A stretch of 23,237 nucleotides of DNA from CAZCJA01 sp964499015 (GCA_964499015.1 CAZCJA010000035.1:1-23237); one strand, 5' to 3'. Positions 1-8,160 are shown, counted from the first letter of the stretch. The notes: generated by a model from the letters alone, not told the origin. Made by a program: numbers and translations.

Positions 1-511
1 TCTTTACCGCCGGCACCACGCGCCGCCACACGCCGGAACGCATCTCCAACGCTCCCGCCACACCAACCTCCTGATATTCGGAAAAAATATTCGCCCACAC
101 GACCGTCCAAATAACCGTCGGCAAAAATAAAATCAGCGTTAGGAAAAACGTCCAATCGACGGAAAGCGTGCTCGCCGAAAGGATCATCAGCGACGAAAGC
201 ATTACGCTGCCGATGTTGTCGCGCACGCTGACGAGCGCCAGCAGGCGCAGCGCCTGAATCAGCAAAAGAAAGTGCGCCACCGCGAGCAGGAAGGATTCAG
301 AGAGATACAGATAGTCGACGATCGCCAGTGCAAACACGCCCAAGGCGAAAAACGGCTGGGCGAAACCAGCCAGGCGCACGAGCCGTTCATGCCGTGCGAT
401 ACGGAGACCGAGAAAAAACAGGGCCACGTAAATCGCGAGCGTGTACAGCTGCAGTTCGTTGGTGAGCGCGAGCGACAGCGCGCCGATCGCGCTCAAAATG
501 CGCGTCGACAT
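1..511 (-). CDS. TgpA-like transglutaminase, N-terminal membrane part (partial)
   Basis: The reading frame starts at an ATG at 511 and runs off the left edge, giving about 170 residues. The visible part is strongly hydrophobic, with repeated Leu/Ala/Ile/Phe-rich membrane segments separated by short basic loops (for example RIARHERLVR), and ends in a more polar stretch. No transglutaminase catalytic triad is visible because that domain would lie beyond the edge. The identification rests on this N-terminal topology (DUF3488/TgpA_N type) and on position: a MoxR-DUF58-transglutaminase order on one strand is a recurrent arrangement. It starts 20 nt after the DUF58 stop without a clear Shine-Dalgarno; a TTG two codons upstream is an alternative start. 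Family members combine membrane helices with a periplasmic transglutaminase-like domain. It could be another polytopic membrane protein. Confidence 0.7.
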   Translation of the reverse strand, partial: MSTRILSAIGALSLALTNELQLYTLAIYVALFFLGLRIARHERLVRLAGFAQPFFALGVFALAIVDYLYLSESFLLAVAHFLLLIQALRLLALVSVRDNIGSVMLSSLMILSASTLSVDWTFFLTLILFLPTVIWTVVWANIFSEYQEVGVAGALEMRSGVWRRVVPAVK

Positions 512-531
512 AACCAAACGCGCCGGCGCGA

Positions 532-1611
532 TTATTTTCTTTTTTTCCACTGTTGATACGCTCCCAGCGCGTTGATGCGATCGGCCAAGTCGGCGTAGGC
601 CGCGCGCTTGCCGGTCCCCAAGAACACCGCGGCGTCCCCGCCCGCCGGGTTAATGACGTCCACGACGGACAAATAATTCATCGCCTCGACCACCGGGGTT
701 TGATTTTCAATCAGGAAGCGCACGCCGTGCCCGCGCGCGTTAAAGCCCCAAATGAGCGACGCGGTAAATTCCACGAATTCCTCCTCCATGGGAAGCGGCG
801 ACCCTTTCGGCCAGTAAATTTCCACGTCGCGTTTTTTATCCAGATCGGTTTCGCGCACGAGCAACGTATTGTGTTTGGCGCTCGATTTCCAATGAATGCG
901 CTTGGCGCTGTCTTCCGGCGCGAATTCGCGCACACCGCTGATGGTGGTCCCTTCCCCGCGCCGTTCGGAGGACGCCATCTCCTCGTTGCCCGCGATAAAA
1001 CCCGCGTAATCAGCTTCCGTGAGTTCGACGAGCGCGGGATACACGTAAAAACCAGGGCCGTCATTATTTCCCCTCCCCTTGAGGGAGGGGGTAGGGGGAG
1101 GGGAATATGGTGTCCACACTTTCTTCAGAAGCCCGAATGGAAATTTGGTGGTGAGCTGAATATGCTTCAGGGTGAAGCGCCCGCGGCGTGCGGGAATAAA
1201 TATCGCATCGCGCGCGATCGTCTCATGCGGCAAGACGGACGGCACGAACACCGCAGGAGAAGCGGCTTCGCCGTTCAACGCACCTTCCACATGAACGGTC
1301 ACCGACACCGAGGGCAGCCAGCTTTTGCGGTTGGTAATTGACAGCGGAATCGAACACGGCTGGCGTGCCTGCGCTGCCTGCGGAAAATGCCACGCCACGT
1401 CCAAGCGCCACAAGTCGGCGTCCGAGAGAACGCCTGAAGCGATTATGAAGCCGAGAAAAAGCCCGAAGATAAGGTAGAGGAGGTTGTTGCCGGTGTTGAT
1501 CGCGCCAGCGCCGACGCCGATGGTGTACAGGATGAACACCCAGCCGCCGGGCGTGAGTTTAAAGGGGCGCTTCGGTTTAAGCCGGGATCGGAACTTGGTC
1601 CAGAATTTCAT
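532..1611 (-). CDS. DUF58 domain protein (MoxR partner)
   Basis: This 359-residue protein has a membrane anchor at about residues 23-60 (PGGWVFILYTIGVGAGAINT, then LLYLIFGLFLGFIIASG), a beta-rich middle, and the diagnostic DUF58 motif at about 227-246 (VREF..ED..KRIHWKSSAK), followed by a short vWA-like C-terminus. DUF58 proteins are encoded beside MoxR ATPases and transglutaminase-like proteins and are thought to form a membrane-associated complex with them; the biochemical role is not settled. The ATG lies inside the 3' end of the MoxR gene (35-nt overlap), which suggests translational coupling. Oddity: residues about 170-182 (SPPPTPSLKGRGN) are encoded by a GC-skewed hairpin repeat at 1067-1105, placed where relatives usually pass directly from the FPFGL strand to the VYP strand. 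Confidence 0.9.
   Translation of the reverse strand: MKFWTKFRSRLKPKRPFKLTPGGWVFILYTIGVGAGAINTGNNLLYLIFGLFLGFIIASGVLSDADLWRLDVAWHFPQAAQARQPCSIPLSITNRKSWLPSVSVTVHVEGALNGEAASPAVFVPSVLPHETIARDAIFIPARRGRFTLKHIQLTTKFPFGLLKKVWTPYSPPPTPSLKGRGNNDGPGFYVYPALVELTEADYAGFIAGNEEMASSERRGEGTTISGVREFAPEDSAKRIHWKSSAKHNTLLVRETDLDKKRDVEIYWPKGSPLPMEEEFVEFTASLIWGFNARGHGVRFLIENQTPVVEAMNYLSVVDVINPAGGDAAVFLGTGKRAAYADLADRINALGAYQQWKKRK
1067..1105. repeat. REP-like hairpin repeat inserted in frame in the DUF58 gene
   Basis: The sequence forms an 8-bp hairpin, CCCCTCCC (1070-1077) with GGGAGGGG (1083-1090) around a 5-nt loop, followed by the tail GTAGGGGGAGGGG. The same layout, a C/G-strand-biased hairpin plus a TAGG-GGGG tail, occurs in the two repeats flanking the DUF559 gene at 9516 and 10021. 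It is read through in frame as a Pro/Ser/Lys/Gly-rich linker. I see no obvious direct repeat around it. Confidence 0.7.
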
Positions 1612-2506
1612 GGACGATCGTGTCCGCGACGCGGCCCGCGTTGCCGTTGTAATGCCCGCCCTTCAAGCGCACGCGGTGCGCAATCACGGCCACGGCCACT
1701 TTCTTGATGTCGTCGGGCGTCACGTAATCGCGGTCGCTGGTGCGGGCGTAGGCTTGGGCGGCGCGGCGCAAGGCGATCGTGCCGCGCGGAGAGAGGCCCA
1801 AATCGATCACCTCGGATTCGCGTGTGCGGCGCGCGAGTTCCACGATGTAGCGGTCCAGGCTCGCATCCATGTTGACGGCGCGGACCGCTTCAAATTCCTT
1901 GATCACGTCCGCCGGATTGGCGATGGCGCTGCCTTGCGACAAGCGCGAGTGGCGGCTGTCTTCCCGCAGTATGGCGGTTTCATCGTCGACGCTCGGATAG
2001 CCGAGCGACAACTTCATCATAAAACGGTCAAGCTGGGATTCCGGCAGCGGGAACGTGCCGTGATGTTCGTGCGGGTTCTGCGTGGCGATGACAAAAAACG
2101 GTTTGGGCAGCGGGTGCGTCACGTTGTCGATCGACACCTGGCCTTCCTGCATGCATTCGAGCAGCGCGCTCTGCGTTTTCGGCGAAGCGCGGTTGATTTC
2201 ATCCGCCAGCACGACGTTGTGGAACACGGGGCCCGATTTAAAATCGAAGCCTTGGGTTTTCTGATTAAAAATCGAAACGCCGAGCACGTCCGATGGAAGA
2301 AGATCGCTGGTGAATTGAATGCGCTGGAACTCACAGCCGATGGCCTTGGCCAAGGCGAGAGCAAGCGTCGTTTTGCCGACGCCCGGAATATCGTCGATCA
2401 ACAGGTGGCCCTCGGCGAGGAAACAACTGACCGCCAAACGGACCGTTTCGGGCTTGCCCAACAGGACATGCGACACGCTGTCGATAATGCGATGAGAGAG
2501 GTTCAT
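1577..2506 (-). CDS. MoxR-family AAA+ ATPase
   Basis: Counting from the ATG at 2506 the protein has 309 residues. It shows Walker A (GVGKTT, about 42-47), Walker B (VVLADEINRA, about 98-107), the sensor-1 region (ATQNP, about 141-145), the LPESQLDRF motif typical of MoxR, and the C-terminal lid. MoxR ATPases act as chaperone-like remodelling partners of vWA or DUF58 proteins, and the DUF58 gene follows with a 35-nt overlap. The frame is open to a GTG at 2533, which would add nine residues; I prefer the ATG because MNLSHRIIDSVSHVLLGK matches the usual MoxR beginning. Neither start has a clear Shine-Dalgarno. The upstream PorV-like gene ends about 57 nt before the ATG on the same strand, so one transcript is likely. 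Confidence 0.92.
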   Translation of the reverse strand: MNLSHRIIDSVSHVLLGKPETVRLAVSCFLAEGHLLIDDIPGVGKTTLALALAKAIGCEFQRIQFTSDLLPSDVLGVSIFNQKTQGFDFKSGPVFHNVVLADEINRASPKTQSALLECMQEGQVSIDNVTHPLPKPFFVIATQNPHEHHGTFPLPESQLDRFMMKLSLGYPSVDDETAILREDSRHSRLSQGSAIANPADVIKEFEAVRAVNMDASLDRYIVELARRTRESEVIDLGLSPRGTIALRRAAQAYARTSDRDYVTPDDIKKVAVAVIAHRVRLKGGHYNGNAGRVADTIVHEILDQVPIPA

Positions 2507-2562
2507 AGCGGTAATAAGAGGATAACACCGCACCCGACGGAAAACAACTGGCTGGATAAACT

Positions 2563-3825
2563 TTAAGGCAGGACGATTTTTTGGCCGACCGTGAGGTCGT
2601 TGGGATCTTCCATCAAGTGCTTGTTGGCGGCGAAAATGCGGCTGGCTTGGGTCTTGGTGCCGTATTGTTTAGCGGCTATTTTGGCGAGCGTGTCGCCCGC
2701 TTTGACCACGTACACTTTGCTCGCGCGGCGAACCGCGGGCTTCTTGTCGAGGCTGGCCAAGGAGTGGCGCGCGACACCCGCCTGTTCAACATTATCTTCT
2801 TTCTTCACTTCAAAAACTTTCGCGACGACTTTCTTCTCTTTCTTTTTCTCTTTGACGGCCTTTGCGGCAACCACGGTGGCTTTCGGGGCCGGGTCGACAC
2901 GAACGAACGGCGCGGGAGCGGACACGCCGCTGAAGCGCATGGACAAGCTCACGCGATGGCGCGAATCCAAACCATCCATCATGCCAAAGGAATAATCCAA
3001 GCTCGATTTGCCGAGCATGATGCCCGTACCGATCGAGAGTTCACTGTTGTCGCGGCCGCCTTTGTAACCGGCGCGGATGGACAAGAGCCCGAAGGCGACT
3101 TCCAGACCGGCGGCCGGACGAAATTCCTGCTCGTTCATGTGATACACGGCGTCCATCATCAAGGTCGCCGAGCGGTTCGACAAAAATGAAAGGGCCATGC
3201 CGCCGCGGGCGATGCGGGGCAAATCGTCGCCTTCGCTGACAAATTTAAGCTGCGTGCCGATGTTCTGCACAGCGCCGCCGATGCGCACACGCGAGCTGAC
3301 CGGCATGCTCAAGCCGAAATCGCCGGCGAACGCGGTGGCCTTGGCCGACTCAATCAATTGCGAGGACAAATATTTGCCGGTGACGCCGATCGCGACCGGG
3401 CCCACGCTATTGGCGTAGGTCATGCCGACGGCCAAATCGCGCTGCGCGTTCACTTCGCGGGAGGTGGTTCCGTCATAAAGCTCAAGCGTTCCGGCGTTGT
3501 AATAACCGACCGATAAACCCACGCTGCCGCGTTTCATCGGTGAACCGATCAAAAATTGTCCATAGGCGTCTTCGGCCAATCCCTTCTGATAAAGGAAAGA
3601 GGCCTGGCCGCTTTTTAGCGTGTGCAGCGACGACGGATTATAGGATGCGGCGGAAATATCGTCGGAAACGGCGCTGTAAGCCTCGCCCAATGAGGCCGCC
3701 CGAGCGCCTGCGGCCTCAATGAGCGTCAGCCCACCTGACGCCCCTGCCGCCTGCACGCTCGACGCTCCCGACATAAGAAGAATGGCGAGGAGCGACATGC
3801 CCAATTTTTGTCTCGGGTTTATCAT
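2563..3825 (-). CDS. PorV/PorQ-like outer-membrane protein with C-terminal LysM
   Basis: I chose the ATG at 3825 because it gives a clean signal peptide (MINPRQKLGMSLLAILLMSG..VQA) and has GGTAGAG just upstream; the frame is open to 3876. Residues about 27-300 look like the PorV/UPF0164 beta-barrel family: an N-terminal AGARAASLGEAYSAVSDDIS..YNPS signature followed by alternating beta strands with GLSVGYY, MAL and RAGYKGG elements. A Lys/Ala-rich linker follows (about 303-368, with KEKKKEKK), then a LysM domain of about 52 residues (YVVKAGDTLAKIAAKQYG..LTVGQKIVLP) that should bind peptidoglycan. In Bacteroidota, PorV carries T9SS cargo at the outer membrane. Here the LysM tail would tether the barrel to the wall. 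The PorV match is at family level; a transport or FadL-like role is possible. Confidence 0.78.
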   Translation of the reverse strand: MINPRQKLGMSLLAILLMSGASSVQAAGASGGLTLIEAAGARAASLGEAYSAVSDDISAASYNPSSLHTLKSGQASFLYQKGLAEDAYGQFLIGSPMKRGSVGLSVGYYNAGTLELYDGTTSREVNAQRDLAVGMTYANSVGPVAIGVTGKYLSSQLIESAKATAFAGDFGLSMPVSSRVRIGGAVQNIGTQLKFVSEGDDLPRIARGGMALSFLSNRSATLMMDAVYHMNEQEFRPAAGLEVAFGLLSIRAGYKGGRDNSELSIGTGIMLGKSSLDYSFGMMDGLDSRHRVSLSMRFSGVSAPAPFVRVDPAPKATVVAAKAVKEKKKEKKVVAKVFEVKKEDNVEQAGVARHSLASLDKKPAVRRASKVYVVKAGDTLAKIAAKQYGTKTQASRIFAANKHLMEDPNDLTVGQKIVLP

Positions 3826-3929
3826 CTCTACCAGTTTCCCGGGTTTTTCCATCGATGTAAAGGTGACATGCATCATGCCTGAATAGATGCACCGATACGG
3901 CCAAAGTAGCCCAAAATCGCCCCTATTTT

Positions 3930-3959
3930 TCGACCTGTTTTAGGGCCTTTTTGTACTAT
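3930..3959 (+). promoter_or_regulatory. Possible uppP promoter
   Basis: TCGACC (3930-3935, 4 of 6 to the -35 consensus), an 18-nt spacer and TACTAT (3954-3959) precede the uppP ATG by only 6 nt. If real, the transcript would be leaderless, as suggested for the gene at 7292. The match is weak and the site has not been tested. Confidence 0.3.
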
Positions 3960-3965
3960 GGGTTT

Positions 3966-4727
3966 ATGACGGTCTCTCAAGCCATCGTAATGGGCGTGGT
4001 TCAAGGAATCACCGAGTTCCTCCCTATTTCGAGCTCCGCGCACCTCCTATTAATTCCCTGGTTTTTGGGCTGGGATACCCCCGGCCTTTCGTTCGACGTG
4101 GCGCTGCATTGGGGGACGCTTTTGGGCGTGGTGATTTACTACCGGCACGACTGCCTGGAACTCGTGCGCGGCCTAAGACGTGATAGCTTGCCTTGGAAAA
4201 TCGCGCTGGCAACGGTTCCGGCGGTGGTTATCGGGGTCTTGGTGAAGGATTTAGCGGAGGAGCATTTCCGCTCCCCGTGGATTACAGCGGGCACTCTTTC
4301 CGGCGTGGGACTCCTCCTTTATTATGCGGATCGCACCCGGCGCGACGGCCGGCCTTTCGAAACCCTGTCCTGGATGCAGGCGCTGGCAGTGGGCTGCTTT
4401 CAAGCGGCGGCCCTGGTGCCAGGGGTTTCGCGCTCCGGAATCACCATTACGGCCGCGCTTCTATTTGGCCTAAACCGTTCCGCCGCGGTCCGACTGTCCT
4501 TTTTAATGTCGATCCCGGTGACGCTCGGCGCCGGCATTCTCGAAAGCGGCTATCTTCTGGACAACATCGCTAACCCGGCCATCATCGCCGGCGTTATCTC
4601 ATCGGCCATTTCCGGATTTTTAGCCATCAAATTCCTGGTCTCATACGTAAGGAGTAGGTCGTTCGCGCCGTTTGTGGTTTACCGGCTCCTTTTGGCTGGC
4701 GTGATCGTTTGGTTCCTTTTAAAATGA
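3966..4727 (+). CDS. uppP: Undecaprenyl-diphosphatase
   Basis: The 253-residue polytopic membrane protein (from the ATG at 3966; a TTG at 3951 would add five residues) matches the BacA/UppP family. It has the (E/Q)xxxE motif Q13-GIT-E17 followed by FLPISSSAH (His26), and the second conserved loop PGVSRSG at 152-158 with the catalytic-type Arg156. Both repeats of the inverted-topology fold are present and the length is normal. It dephosphorylates undecaprenyl pyrophosphate at the membrane, regenerating the lipid carrier for peptidoglycan and surface polysaccharide synthesis, and can confer bacitracin tolerance when abundant. It diverges from the PorV-LysM operon, and the TPR gene begins 4 nt after its stop. 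Confidence 0.95.
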   Translation: MTVSQAIVMGVVQGITEFLPISSSAHLLLIPWFLGWDTPGLSFDVALHWGTLLGVVIYYRHDCLELVRGLRRDSLPWKIALATVPAVVIGVLVKDLAEEHFRSPWITAGTLSGVGLLLYYADRTRRDGRPFETLSWMQALAVGCFQAAALVPGVSRSGITITAALLFGLNRSAAVRLSFLMSIPVTLGAGILESGYLLDNIANPAIIAGVISSAISGFLAIKFLVSYVRSRSFAPFVVYRLLLAGVIVWFLLK

Positions 4728-4731
4728 GCTC

Positions 4732-5892
4732 ATGAAAAAATTATTGGCCATCGCACTCCTATCGGCGCTGCACAGCTTTAGCTGGGCCGATGATAATCCG
4801 TATAAAATTTCCGCGGATTTGGACAAAACCATCCAAGCCGGCTTGCATGAGCTGTACAACTTCGATTTCGATAAATCCCTGCGGATTTTTGAAAGCGTCA
4901 AAGAGCACGAAGCCGATCACCCGATGGTCGCTTTCGGTATTGCCTCCGCCACCTGGTGGAAGATCACCACGTCCGTTCTCGAAACCGACCCCGAAGCCAG
5001 CAAACCGTTTTTGGACGCGGTAAAACATTGCATCGACGTTTCGGAAGCGAAAATTAAAAAAGGCGACACCACCGGGGAAGCGCATTTAACCCTCGGCGGC
5101 GCGCTGGGGCTCCTCGGCCGCTGGCAGGCCGCCAACCGTGAATGGAGCGGCGCATACTTCAAGGGAAAGAAAGCGTACAAGCATTTGGTGAAAGCGCTGG
5201 AGATTAATCCGCAAATGCTCGACGCCAACATGGGCAAAGGAATTTTTGATTACTACGTGGCGACGCTGCCGTCATTCGTGCGCGTTTTGGCGTTTTTAGG
5301 CATGGGCGGAAACCCGCAGATCGGCATTGAAGAACTGCGCGTTGCGGCCACCAATGGCACCTATTCGCGCCCTGCGTCAACGCTTTTCCTCGTCGACATA
5401 TACGCGAATGAAAAAGAATTTGAAAAAGGACTGCCCTTCCTGGAAAGCCTGCGCCAAGACTACCCCAAAAGCTATTTCATCCACATGGTTCATCTTATCG
5501 CGCTGTACAACTCCAACCAGCCGGACAATCTCCGCCGCGAAGCGCTTGTGTTTCAGGAGAAACTAAAAGACGGTATGTACGACGCCAGCGCGGCGGTTCC
5601 CGGCGGCTTCGCTCTCGGCATGACGCATTTAAAATCGAAGGAGTGGACGGAAGCGGAGAAACATTTCAAGAACGCGGCGGATTCCCAAGACCCCAAAAAC
5701 CCGTGGCGCACCTGGGGCCTTCTGTTTTACGGCTATACGCGCGACGCCCAAAAGGACCGCGACGGCGCGGTGAAAGCATATAAGGAAGTTTTGACGCAGA
5801 CGCGCCGTTGGGGTTCGCACGACAGCGCGAAGACGCGCCTGAAGAAACCGTTTACGGGCAGCGACGAAGACTTAAAAGAACTGGTTTTGTAG
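4732..5892 (+). CDS. Secreted TPR-repeat protein
   Basis: The 386-residue product begins with a signal peptide (MKKLLAIALLSALHSFSWA, then DDNPYK) and is otherwise helical. TPR-like helix pairs are visible at about residues 30-70 (AGLHELYNFDFDKSLRIFES), 155-185 (AYKHLVKALEINPQ..ANMGKGIFDYY), 235-260 (IYANEKEFEKGLPFLESLRQ) and 300-360 (GMTHLKSKEWTEAEKHFKNA, then a second pair). It is probably periplasmic and acts as a protein-interaction scaffold; the partner is unknown. The ATG lies 4 nt after the uppP stop, so the two are probably cotranscribed and translationally coupled. The gene converges with the minus-strand gene ending at 5907, only 14 nt away, and I see no hairpin terminator in that gap. 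Confidence 0.85.
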   Translation: MKKLLAIALLSALHSFSWADDNPYKISADLDKTIQAGLHELYNFDFDKSLRIFESVKEHEADHPMVAFGIASATWWKITTSVLETDPEASKPFLDAVKHCIDVSEAKIKKGDTTGEAHLTLGGALGLLGRWQAANREWSGAYFKGKKAYKHLVKALEINPQMLDANMGKGIFDYYVATLPSFVRVLAFLGMGGNPQIGIEELRVAATNGTYSRPASTLFLVDIYANEKEFEKGLPFLESLRQDYPKSYFIHMVHLIALYNSNQPDNLRREALVFQEKLKDGMYDASAAVPGGFALGMTHLKSKEWTEAEKHFKNAADSQDPKNPWRTWGLLFYGYTRDAQKDRDGAVKAYKEVLTQTRRWGSHDSAKTRLKKPFTGSDEDLKELVL

Positions 5893-5906
5893 GACAGACT
5901 TCTTAA

Positions 5907-7292
5907 CTACCGGCCACTCCACAAAATTACCGTTAACGTTTGCCCCGCCGTGGCCCCGGTCAGCGGCCGTCCGACACATGCATTATTGGCCGAACAGGTC
6001 TGCACCCGTCCCGCCGATGGCGCTGCACAAATCCGGTTGGCGCCGCCTGCCGTAATCGTCCCGTTTGCCACTACTCCAGTAACAACACCCGTCAATGCCA
6101 CATAAACCGTATCGCCGATACCCGCGGAGCTCACCGCTATTCCCAAAACGGACGTGTCGTTGCTCGTCGTCGTGGTTCCCACGGTGTTGGCCCCGCTGAT
6201 GGTCACTAAATCACGGTCGCCGATGGCTGTGGCCGCCGTAAACGGATAGGCAATATAGTTGTCGCCGTTCACCGATCCCACAAACACAATCGACGTGCTG
6301 AAGAAAACGCCCGTCTGCCCGGACGGAGCGGAAACACTGCCGTTGATCGCCACCTGCGAACCCAGCTTAATCCGCGACGTTCCCGCCGAATCCAACAAAT
6401 CGTTGCCGTTGACGCGCACGTCGCCGCCAATGGAGAGATCACTGCGCACCGTAACCGTCGACCCGCCCGCTGTGCCCAACTCAACGGTGCCGCGCGCGCT
6501 AAAGCCGCTCTGCACGGTCGCGCTGGAGACATAAAATGTCGCACCGCTTTGCAATGTGTTCCGGATTTGGACGTAATTGGTGCTCCCGGCCGCCAGCGTC
6601 GCGGCGGTCACATTTTTCAGGCCCGCGCCGTCGCCGACAAAAACGTTGGTGTTGCTGCTGAACGTCACCTTCTGCGCATAGGTGCCGGATAAATTGGCGC
6701 TGGGAACGGCCCCTTCCAGCATCGCGGCGTCCAAATAGCCGTCTTCAGTGGTGATCTCCACCGACGACGCTCCCGCTTGGATTTTCCCGCCGACCACAAG
6801 CGTCGTGTCGATCGTGCCGCTCGACACGTAAAAAGAGGAGTCGCCCTGATAGGTTGCGCGGTTCTGAATGTATTCGGTGCTGCCCGCGGCCAAACTGTCC
6901 GCCACGCGCGCGCGAAACGCGTATGGCGTGGTCATCAGGCGCTGGCGCGCACCGCTCACTTCGGAATCAACCTGAATCTGCAGGTAGGCCGTGCTCCCGG
7001 CAAAGACCGTGTTGTAAATGGGATTCACGGCGCCCAACTGGACCGACAAGACGCCGTTTGTCACGGAAACGCCGCTTTGCGTCTCCGACCACAGCATGGT
7101 TCCGCCGGACGTGGCCGGGCCGGAATCCCAAATACTAAACGTCAGGTCAAAGGTCCCGTTGCGCGGGTTCTTGTTTTTATCAAGCAGCTTTCCTTGGAAG
7201 TTAATGCGGCGCGGCACCACGGCCTCGCTGATCACGGCGCTGCAGGCGATGATAAAAACGGCAACGACAAATAGACGGACGGTATTTTTCAT
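5907..7292 (-). CDS. Secreted fibre-like surface protein
   Basis: I chose the ATG at 7292 because it starts a signal peptide (MKNTVRLFVVAVFIIACSAV..EA) and abuts a near-consensus promoter; the open frame continues to 7457 but reads unlikely sequence there. The 461-residue product has an N-terminal domain (about 27-125) with PRRINFQGKLLDKN..G..DLTFSIWDS and the closing LMTTPYAFRA, a pattern seen in many secreted tail-fibre-like proteins of candidate phyla. The middle holds two AGST-Y-Q-R-T-FYVSS repeats, followed by short beta repeats. The C-terminus (ATAIGDRDLVTISGANTVGT.. to LTVILWSGR) resembles decoration or fibre-head domains. Cys17 within IIAC could be a weak lipobox, so it may be a lipoprotein. 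Function is unknown; an extracellular structural or adhesive role is inferred. Confidence 0.72.
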   Translation of the reverse strand: MKNTVRLFVVAVFIIACSAVISEAVVPRRINFQGKLLDKNKNPRNGTFDLTFSIWDSGPATSGGTMLWSETQSGVSVTNGVLSVQLGAVNPIYNTVFAGSTAYLQIQVDSEVSGARQRLMTTPYAFRARVADSLAAGSTEYIQNRATYQGDSSFYVSSGTIDTTLVVGGKIQAGASSVEITTEDGYLDAAMLEGAVPSANLSGTYAQKVTFSSNTNVFVGDGAGLKNVTAATLAAGSTNYVQIRNTLQSGATFYVSSATVQSGFSARGTVELGTAGGSTVTVRSDLSIGGDVRVNGNDLLDSAGTSRIKLGSQVAINGSVSAPSGQTGVFFSTSIVFVGSVNGDNYIAYPFTAATAIGDRDLVTISGANTVGTTTTSNDTSVLGIAVSSAGIGDTVYVALTGVVTGVVANGTITAGGANRICAAPSAGRVQTCSANNACVGRPLTGATAGQTLTVILWSGR

Positions 7293-7298
7293 GCGGGT

Positions 7299-7327
7299 AT
7301 TGTAAAGGGATCGAGAAGATGTGTCAA
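7299..7327 (-). promoter_or_regulatory. Near-consensus sigma-70 promoter, leaderless arrangement
   Basis: On the minus strand TTGACA (7327-7322) is followed by exactly 17 nt and then TACAAT (7304-7299). Only 6 nt separate the -10 box from the ATG at 7292, so transcription should start at or next to the start codon. No Shine-Dalgarno is present, which fits a leaderless mRNA. The site lies in the gap after the methyltransferase stop. Confidence 0.7.
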
Positions 7328-7336
7328 ACAAAACGA

Positions 7337-8110
7337 TCACGTGGCCAGCCGGGCGACCGTGGGAACGAGCTGCGGCGCCATCACCAGCGCCCGCTCCCCC
7401 GCCAGTGAAAAACGATACCCGAAATTTTTGTGCAGGTTCGCGTAGCTTAGTCCGCAATCATCGGCCATTTTCCGCACTTCCGTCGTCGTAAATCCTTTCT
7501 TAATCGCGGTGTTCATCTCAAGACGCGTAAATTCATTGCGCGTGAAGCAGGAAAACAACCCCACCCATAAGAGCGCGCGCACGTCGCGCAGCCAGTCCGA
7601 AATCAAAACGCCGCGCTTGGCCAAGAAATTTATTTTCTTCATCATCAACCGCGCGTCGGCCCATGATTCGCGGTGCAGGGCCAACGACGTGACCACATAA
7701 TCGAACTGCTGCGCCTGCAGGAAAACCGAATCGTCCAAGCGGCGCATGTCATAGGTGATTTCCGGATAGCCGATCGAATGCGCTTTCGCAAATTCGAGAA
7801 AACGAGGATTGTTGTCGATGGACAAAACGCGCAGGTTTACTTTTTTGAAACGCCCCCAATCGACGATTGAGCGCGCCAAGTCCCCGCTCATGCAGCCCAC
7901 GTCCAGAAAGGTGATCGTGTCTCCGGGCAGCCAGCGCACCGAGGCGGCTTCCAGAAAATTCAGGACAATTTCATTGCCGCCGGTCCAATGGCTGAGCACG
8001 TCGATGAAGGATAGAAGACGGTTTAATTCTTTATCGGGCAGAGCGGGATCGTCGAGAGGTTCAAGGGCGAAGGATCGCTTGGCGCATGGACCGACGTTAA
8101 GCGTGGGCAT
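7337..8110 (-). CDS. Class I SAM-dependent methyltransferase
   Basis: This 257-residue protein has a Rossmann methyltransferase core: motif I ITFLDVGCMSGD at about 66-77, the ribose-binding acidic residue in LSIDNNP (Asp99), and the post-II strand FDYVVTSLALHR at about 136-147, followed by VLISDWLRD. Motif I reads GCMSGD instead of the usual GCGTGD; glycines 72 and 76 are kept, so SAM binding is plausible. The hydrophobic C-terminal half (LLWVGLFSCF) and overall order resemble methyltransferases found beside type III polyketide or quinone genes, but no such gene is here and the substrate is unknown. Transcription probably depends on read-through of the 8128-8160 terminator or on an unrecognised promoter. 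Confidence 0.85.
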   Translation of the reverse strand: MPTLNVGPCAKRSFALEPLDDPALPDKELNRLLSFIDVLSHWTGGNEIVLNFLEAASVRWLPGDTITFLDVGCMSGDLARSIVDWGRFKKVNLRVLSIDNNPRFLEFAKAHSIGYPEITYDMRRLDDSVFLQAQQFDYVVTSLALHRESWADARLMMKKINFLAKRGVLISDWLRDVRALLWVGLFSCFTRNEFTRLEMNTAIKKGFTTTEVRKMADDCGLSYANLHKNFGYRFSLAGERALVMAPQLVPTVARLAT

Positions 8111-8127
8111 GATGGAGGTATCTTAAT

Positions 8128-8160
8128 AAAAAACCCCCGGCACACTATGGGTGCCGGGGG
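8128..8160 (-). terminator. Intrinsic terminator after the beta-barrel pair
   Basis: A perfect 10-bp GC-rich stem, CCCCCGGCAC (8134-8143) with GTGCCGGGGG (8151-8160), encloses a 7-nt loop. On the minus strand it is followed by TTTTTTATT. It lies 27 nt past the stop of the 8187-8789 gene and just upstream of the methyltransferase start. Confidence 0.88.

Noticed and set aside
1484..2566. Long plus-strand open frame opposite MoxR and DUF58
   Set aside because: It is a GC-driven antisense shadow, rich in Arg/His/Gly, with no recognisable domain, lying opposite a clear AAA+ ATPase.
7293..7457. Upstream extension of the fibre-like gene to 7457
   Set aside because: It would overlap the methyltransferase, read through the promoter and bury the signal peptide.
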